A DNA stretch of 64,000 nt from contig NZ_JACHIA010000006.1 of the NCBI RefSeq assembly GCF_014202995.1, forward strand, positions 286,867-350,866, in the 5' to 3' direction. This stretch comes from Longimicrobium terrae. GTDB taxonomy: Bacteria > Gemmatimonadota > Gemmatimonadetes > Longimicrobiales > Longimicrobiaceae. The notes under the pieces were generated by a model. That model saw only the letters and a program-made list of their open reading frames with translations. It was not told where the DNA came from and did not search any database. Within the stretch, counting starts at the first letter, position 1. Each line of letters opens with the position of its first letter. The position numbers and the translations under genes were made by a program. This document shows positions 58,939-64,000 of this stretch, piece after piece.

Positions 58939-59748
58939 CTCCGCCCTCCGGCGTACATCAGCTTCGTGCGTCGCCGATCAGGTCCGCCCGTCGGTCCTGA
59001 GGAGGGGCGGCGCCGCCCACACATCGATCCGTTTCCATCCAGCTTTCGACCAAACAACTGGATCGCAGCCCGCCCGGCGAATTCGTCGACAAGGCGCCGG
59101 GGCCGATCCGTCATCCTGGTCCGTCCATCGGCGTCCCATCCGGTCGTCCCGCGGATCCAGATCAGCCGGTTCCACCGATCAAAAGACGCGATCGGGGATG
59201 CCGCCGCGCGCTGTTCATCCCCATCGATCCCGCAGCCGTGAGACCGCCGGCGTGAGCGGGCGATGACCCCTTTCCGGCGCACCTGAATGCGCCGGATCGG
59301 CCCGGCTCGCCCAAGCGCATCCGCATGCAGCAGCGCCGGTTGCGGGCATTGCCGCACTCAGCGGATGTGGAGGTGCGAAATTTGTCGACAGTCCGATGTG
59401 ACGCGGTGAGGGGGATCGTCGTTACACATGCAGATCGCCGCCGTCATCCTGCAACGCCGCGCGGTTCGGGAGCGCTCGAGACATGTTCGCTGGCCGCCCG
59501 GTTCAGGCGAACGCGCGCACCACGGCCACGAGCCCGTCTTCCACGGCGTCCACGTTCCACGTGCGGTCCATCGGCGGAATGAGTGCCGCTTCAGGTTTTG
59601 GCCCGCGAAGCACGCGGATCACGCTCCACCGGGGGAAAACCGCGCTGCCGCCGTGCCGCGGGCTTGCGCGTTCGGCCCCGCGGGGTGAACCTCATGCGCA
59701 ATCATTTCCGGCCGTATCCCTTGCAATGCGCTCACCGGTAGCCTGCTG

Positions 59749-61023
59749 ATGCCCGCGTCCCAATCCGCCAAGCCCGCCTCGCGCCGCACGCGCGTGCCCC
59801 CCGCCATCACCCGCGGCGTGGAGCCCATGGCCGCGCTCGAGGTTCTGGACGAGGTGCGCGGCCCGCTGGGCGTGGTGCTGTGGAAGTGCGTGCGCAACGT
59901 GACGGCGTGGGCCTCCACGCCGCCCTCGCGCCGCGGCGGGCTGTTCGCCGGGTCGGCGGCGGGCGCGCGCGAGGCGGAGCTTGCGGGGCTGCAGCTGGAT
60001 ACGGAGCTGGTGGCCCCGTTTTCCGTGCTGCAGCGGCTGCTGGAGTCGCCCGCGGCCATGGATACGGCGCGGCTGGTGAACGCGTGCAGGCGGGTGGCGC
60101 TGTGGGCGGAGCAGCGTGGGTACCTGGGCACCGCGCTGGAGTTCATGCAGGCGGCGGCGCAGGCGGCCCCGCAGAGCGCGGCGCTGGCGTATTCCGTGGG
60201 CCGCCTGGCCCGCCGCCGCGCCGAGTACGACCGCGCGGAAAGCTGGTATGCCCGCGCCATCGTGCAGGCCCGCCGCAACCGCGACGCGCGCATCTACGCG
60301 CGCTCCTACTCCGGCGTGGGAAACCTGTTCTTTCAGCGCGGCAACTTCCCCGCGGCCAAGCGCGCCTACATGCGGTGCCTGCGCGCGGCGCGCCGCGCCC
60401 ACCTGAGCGACCTGCAGGGGAGCGCGTACCACGACCTGTTCATTACCGAACTGGAGACGGGTGTGGGGCCGGACACCGAACAGCTCGCCCAGAGCTCGCT
60501 GGAGGCGTACGACTCCAACACCTCCGGAGTCGTTCGGCTGGCGTTTGACGTGGCGTACTACTGGATCCTGCAGGGGCGCTTTTCCGAGGCGCTGCGCGTC
60601 GCCACCGTGCTTCTGGATCACCTGACCGGGGCTCCGGAGCAGGCGCTGGTGCTCAGCATGGTGGCCCGCGCGGCCGGCGGCGCGGGCGATGGCACGGCGT
60701 TCAACCGCGCGCTGGACCAGATGGAAGACATTCTCGCCAGCGGCGCGGCGGAAGACTCCGCGCCGCGCGCGCTGCTGGGCATTGCGTACGGCGCGGCGAG
60801 CCTGTCGGACTGGTCCATGGCCGAAGAATACGGCGACCGCGCCCTGCGCTCCGCGACCGAGCGGCGCGAAGGCAAGATCATCGCCGCCACGGAATCCGTG
60901 CTGCACTCCATCCGGCGGCGGGCGGAACTGGAAGCGCGGGCGAACAGGGACGTGTTCACCCCGCTGCCCGACCTGTTCGTGGCAGCGCTGACGCGGACCA
61001 GCCAGCCGGCGGGAGCCGCCTAG
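59749..61023 (+). CDS. TPR-repeat protein of unknown function
   Basis: 424 residues, nearly all helix. Tetratricopeptide-like pairs include AWEQRGYLGTALEFMQAAA-type helices near 125-140, LAYSVGRLARRRAEYDRAES, YARSYSGVGNLFFQRGNFPA and LGIAYGAASLSDWSMAEEYG. No signal peptide, so a cytosolic scaffold is likely. Its stop overlaps the stop of the convergent lipoprotein gene. Confidence 0.7.
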   Translation: MPASQSAKPASRRTRVPPAITRGVEPMAALEVLDEVRGPLGVVLWKCVRNVTAWASTPPSRRGGLFAGSAAGAREAELAGLQLDTELVAPFSVLQRLLESPAAMDTARLVNACRRVALWAEQRGYLGTALEFMQAAAQAAPQSAALAYSVGRLARRRAEYDRAESWYARAIVQARRNRDARIYARSYSGVGNLFFQRGNFPAAKRAYMRCLRAARRAHLSDLQGSAYHDLFITELETGVGPDTEQLAQSSLEAYDSNTSGVVRLAFDVAYYWILQGRFSEALRVATVLLDHLTGAPEQALVLSMVARAAGGAGDGTAFNRALDQMEDILASGAAEDSAPRALLGIAYGAASLSDWSMAEEYGDRALRSATERREGKIIAATESVLHSIRRRAELEARANRDVFTPLPDLFVAALTRTSQPAGAA

Positions 61024-61214
61024 TTTCCGGAACCGATCGGGCCGCCGGTGCGGCCGGTGGAGTCTCCGGCGGTGTTGTCCAGCAGCGGAGCGACGCTGTC
61101 CAGCGCCACGCGTGCATCCGGGCGAACCTCGGGCGCGGTGACCGATCCGGAACAGGCACCCAGCGAGACGGTGACGGCAACGGCGAGCAGCGAAAGAGCG
61201 GCGCGGATCTTCAT
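61020..61214 (-). CDS. Small lipoprotein
   Basis: 64 residues. Lipoprotein signal MKIRAALSLLAVAVTVSLGAC, lipid Cys21. The short mature part (SGSVTAPEVRPDAR and a Gly/Thr-rich end) has no recognisable domain. Stop codons of this gene and the TPR gene overlap. Confidence 0.6.
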   Translation of the reverse strand: MKIRAALSLLAVAVTVSLGACSGSVTAPEVRPDARVALDSVAPLLDNTAGDSTGRTGGPIGSGN

Positions 61215-61549
61215 GGGACGGCTCTGGGAGGGAGTGCCAAAAAACCTTACAGCGGGCCATTGGGCAAAAGCTACCGTTTGCTACATCTGCTACTGATACA
61301 CAATCAACCACTTTCCGCATGTTTCCAGACATATCGCGCCGCGGAGCACCGGATCGGAGCTTCCGGCAAGAAATGTCGTAAGCTGTTGATGCGGGTGAGG
61401 ATACATTCGATGCGCTCCGATCGGGTACCCGGACATGTACAAAGTGGCCACGGGAGCGCAGAATTCCCAACTTTCGCCCCAGCGCGGCGCGGCCGGAGCG
61501 GTAAAACGGACAGCCGCGAGGCGTGAGGCGTGAGCGGGGCCGAACGGCA

Positions 61550-61587
61550 GGGGGCGCACGGGATACCGCCGTGCGCCCCCCTTTTTT
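61550..61587 (+). terminator. Plus-strand intrinsic terminator without an obvious upstream gene
   Basis: GGGGGCGCACGG (61550-61561) and CCGTGCGCCCCC (61569-61580) pair perfectly, then CTTTTTT. On plus no gene ends within 500 bp upstream; 61215-61549 has no supported gene. Confidence 0.8.
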
Positions 61588-61604
61588 CATCCCCCACCGT
61601 TCCG

Positions 61605-62729
61605 TCACTCCCGGCCGCCGCCCCCGATCCATCCGCGCGACGCCACCCACAGCAGCACCAGCGCCGCCGTGCCGGCCATCACCCCCGCCGCAAAGGGCAG
61701 GTTCCACCACCAGACGGGGTCGGGGTGGTCCACGTTCATCCCGAAGATCCCGCTGATGAAGCTGAGGGGGATGAACACGGCCGCGAAGATGGTGAGTACC
61801 TTCATGATCTCGTTCATGCGGTTGCTGACCGACGACAGGTACAGGTCGGTGAGCGACGAGCCGAGTTCGCGGTAGGATTCCAGCAGGTCCATCACCTGAA
61901 TGCAGTGGTCCTGCGTATCGCGCAGGTACACCAGGGTTTCGGGGGTGAACAGGGGCACTTGGTCCCGGCTCAGCACGGTGATGGCGTCGCGCATGGGCCA
62001 CACCGCGCGCCGCAGCGACATCAGTTCGCGCCGGGTGCCGTGCAGCCGGCCCATGGTGGCGCGGGTGGGCGTGCCCAGCACCTCCTCTTCCAGGTCGTCC
62101 AGCATGTCGGCGTACGCCTCGGCGACGGGAAAGTAGTTGTCGACGATGGCGTCCAGGACGGCGTAGGCCAGGTAGTCCGGCCCGCAGCGGCGAATGCGGC
62201 CGCGGTTCTGCCGGATGCGCTGGCGCACGGGGTCCAGCGGGTCGCCGGGGCGCTCCTGAAAGGTGATGACGAAGTCGGAGCCGAGGAATATTCCCATCTG
62301 CTCCAGGTCCAGCGCCGGCGTCATGCGCGCCATCCGCGCCGTGATGAACAGGTGCTCGTCGTCGTACACCTCGGCCTTGGGGCGCTGCTGCACGTCGCCC
62401 AGGTCCTCCAGCGCCAGCCGGTGCAGCCCGAAGATCCTGCCGATTTCGGCGATGGTGGGCGCGTGGGCCACGCCGTCCACGTTCACCCACAGCACGGGCC
62501 AGTTGCCCCGCATGCGCTCCAGCAGCCCCAACTCGTCCACCGGGCACTCGGTGATTTCCAGCGGGCCGTAGGCGATGACGCTGATGCGCGGCGGCGTGGC
62601 GTCGGGCGCGGAAATGAGCAGCCCGGGCTCCGACCCCGGCGCGCGGCGCGGGGGCCGGTGCGGAAGGTGAAGACCGGAGGTGAGCCGCTCCAGCGGCAGT
62701 CGGAACAGGTCCCTGCGATGCAGCGTCAG
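61605..62729 (-). CDS. corA: CorA-type magnesium/cobalt transporter
   Basis: About 374 residues if started at CTG 62729. The signature GMN motif lies in FISGIFGMNVDHPD at the end of the first of two C-terminal membrane helices; FIPLSFISG precedes it. The cytosolic part has WPVLWVNVDGVAHAPTI, LALEDLGDVQQRPKAEVYDD and a long helix LYLRDTQDHCIQVMDLLESY. CorA-like sequence (ISVIAYGPLEITECPVDEL) continues upstream of the first standard start (GTG 62540), and no ATG, GTG or TTG exists there in frame. CTG 62729 has AGGAAGG six bases upstream, so it is the likely start. Confidence 0.85.
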   Translation of the reverse strand: MTLHRRDLFRLPLERLTSGLHLPHRPPRRAPGSEPGLLISAPDATPPRISVIAYGPLEITECPVDELGLLERMRGNWPVLWVNVDGVAHAPTIAEIGRIFGLHRLALEDLGDVQQRPKAEVYDDEHLFITARMARMTPALDLEQMGIFLGSDFVITFQERPGDPLDPVRQRIRQNRGRIRRCGPDYLAYAVLDAIVDNYFPVAEAYADMLDDLEEEVLGTPTRATMGRLHGTRRELMSLRRAVWPMRDAITVLSRDQVPLFTPETLVYLRDTQDHCIQVMDLLESYRELGSSLTDLYLSSVSNRMNEIMKVLTIFAAVFIPLSFISGIFGMNVDHPDPVWWWNLPFAAGVMAGTAALVLLWVASRGWIGGGGRE

Positions 62730-62784
62730 AACGCACCTTCCTGCGCAGTCCCGCCGCGGCGCCGCGGCGGGAGAGTGATGTGGG

Positions 62785-63207
62785 TCAGCCGGCCGTGGCG
62801 GGGAAGGTACCGCCCGCCGCCCCGGCGGCGACCACCATTTCCCGGGCGGCCTGGGCGTACTTGGCCAGCGTGAACAGGTTGCCCTTGGTCAGCCGCAGCT
62901 TGCCGGCCATGGCCGCGGCCACGGGGTCGGTGTCGCCGGACAGCAGCCGGCGCCAGGTGGCCGGGTCCGACTCAAAGACGTACGCGGCGTCGTCGAAGTC
63001 CGCGTCGGTGGCCATGCGGGTGCCCCGGCAGGCGCCGTGGTGCATGTCCAGCCAGGCGGCGCGCTCTTCGGGAACGCCCTGCGTCGCGTCCGCCGTCATC
63101 ACCAGCACGGCGCTCCCTTCCCAGGTGGCGGCGGCCTGGCGGTACGCCTCGCTCTCGTTCATCCGCTCGCAGCAGGCCACGCACCATGCCTCGGTGAACA
63201 CCTCCAT
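62785..63207 (-). CDS. SCP2-like sterol-carrier fold protein
   Basis: 140 residues. MEVFTEAWCVACCERMNESE at the start; the central DDAAYVFESDPATWRRLLSG and the closing KLRLTKGNLFTLAKYAQAA fit the SCP2 fold, where the last helix closes a lipid pocket. Such proteins bind acyl chains or sterol-like ligands. GGAG supports ATG 63207. It runs towards corA on the same strand. Confidence 0.7.
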   Translation of the reverse strand: MEVFTEAWCVACCERMNESEAYRQAAATWEGSAVLVMTADATQGVPEERAAWLDMHHGACRGTRMATDADFDDAAYVFESDPATWRRLLSGDTDPVAAAMAGKLRLTKGNLFTLAKYAQAAREMVVAAGAAGGTFPATAG

Positions 63208-63339
63208 GCTCGCTCCCGTCACTCGTGAGGATGATCTCTGGCTGGAGCGGACAGGCTACACGGTCCGGGCCGGAAAGGAAAGCCCAGGGACGAGGTTCGT
63301 GGTGCGGGATTGCGTATCAGGGTCGTTCGATGGAGTGCC

Positions 63340-63625
63340 GCCGATGCCACCCGCCGCGGCTCGACGCAGGCCGATGCAGGTCGATGGCGACGAGGGATGC
63401 GCTCGACGGTTGAGGGAATCAACGTGGGCGATGAGGAACGACGCGGATCGATGCAGGCGGCGCGATCAGCAGGTCGAGCAGATCAACCCGGGCCGATGCA
63501 GGTCGAGGTGAGACGGAGGACGACGCGATCGATGTGGCGGAGGGATGGCAGAGGCGGCCACGGTTGATGAAGATCGGTGGGGGAGGTGGATGGAGGTGGA
63601 TGGAGGTGGATCGAGGTGTCGGCCC
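63340..63625. repeat. Gene-free stretch with short repeats
   Basis: GATGCAGGTCGA-like words recur (63373, 63449, 63494). A 10-bp unit TGGAGGTGGA is repeated about four times at 63581-63615. Both simple repeats may come from slippage. No gene is supported from 63208 to 64000. Confidence 0.6.
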
Positions 63626-63639
63626 CGATGTTCCGTCCG

Positions 63640-63815
63640 GCGGTTGAAACCGCGCCTCGAAACACACGAAGTCTGCCTCCGCGGACTGTGGCGACCGCCG
63701 GATGCGTGATCCCGCGATGCAGGTGAAGCCCCGATCATGGACGCGACAGCGGCCGTGAGTCGGGGGTTCCCGCGGTTCGAGCGGCGGATTCATTCGCTCA
63801 ACGGATTCGGCTCAC
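63640..63815 (-). repeat. Dispersed repeat family A, partial copy at the right end
   Basis: GTGAAGCCCCGA, GTCGGGGGTTCCCGCGGTTC and GAGCGGCGGATTCATTCGCT are the inverse complement of the first module of the copy at 44.94 kb. The hairpin modules are missing. Confidence 0.7.
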
Positions 63816-64000
63816 TCCGGGCACTCTCCCCCACGCGCACCGAACCATCCGCCACCCCAACCCTCCCCCCACTACTGTCCGGCTTACAAGTCGAACAGTT
63901 GCAATTGGTTAGGAGCGGGGCGGACGGGGATAGTGTAATCGGGGGCTGAAAAGGCCTGTTCGAGTGAGGTTTTCTCGAAGAGAGTGACGCTGAGGATCTG

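Noticed and set aside
1..64000. tRNA or rRNA genes, riboswitches
   Set aside because: I saw no T-arm, anticodon or known aptamer pattern by eye; a covariance-model search would be decisive.

Overview
The window is GC-rich DNA (about 70 percent by eye) with small intergenic gaps, many overlapping start/stop pairs (ATGA, GTGA) and long antisense open frames caused by base composition. Lipoprotein and Sec signal peptides, a HlyD adaptor and a split class I lanthipeptide dehydratase point to a diderm bacterium. The mix of genes fits a Gemmatimonadota/Longimicrobium-like genome. This is an inference; no rRNA or other taxonomic marker is present.

Layout: 0-3.9 kb holds the tail of an unknown protein, a Cys-rich zinc protein, a two-domain SnoaL protein, an XRE/MmyB-type regulator and a DUF2721 membrane protein. 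4.1-14.7 kb (minus) is a complete lanthipeptide locus, in transcription order: LanB glutamylation part, LanB elimination part, LanC with an extra C-terminal domain, a short precursor not called by simple ORF finding, an ABC exporter without C39 peptidase, a HlyD adaptor and a cytoplasmic S8 protease likely to remove the leader. A second precursor with the same leader motif and the same four-Cys spacing stands alone at 38.96 kb with its own terminator.

15.5-21.5 kb carries a Uup-type ABC-F protein, a McrBC type IV restriction pair and a broken lipoprotein gene. 22-34 kb has a surface-protein pair (S74 chaperone protein and lipoprotein), a ligase-associated exonuclease, DoxX, an ECF sigma/anti-sigma/Spy-like operon, an L,D-transpeptidase, a small kinase, an APC permease and a secreted subtilisin. 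34.5-38.7 kb has an S9 peptidase, then an EEP phosphatase overlapping a phosphatidylcholine synthase gene. 40.1-43.7 kb is an egtB-egtD-egtA operon for ergothioneine. 44-46.8 kb is a two-gene osmoprotectant ABC transporter whose binding-protein/permease fusion carries a dispersed repeat, in frame, between signal peptide and mature domain. 47-55.5 kb has a bacilliredoxin, cobalamin adenosyltransferase, LD-carboxypeptidase/MFS cluster, a hydrolase and an sdpI/sdpR pair with a perfect operator-like palindrome. 56-63.2 kb has a STAS-like protein, endonuclease V, a second ECF sigma/anti-sigma pair, a TPR protein, CorA and an SCP2-like protein.

Three families of dispersed intergenic repeats (called A, B and C here) occupy most of the gene-free stretches. 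Some copies have been drafted into coding sequence.
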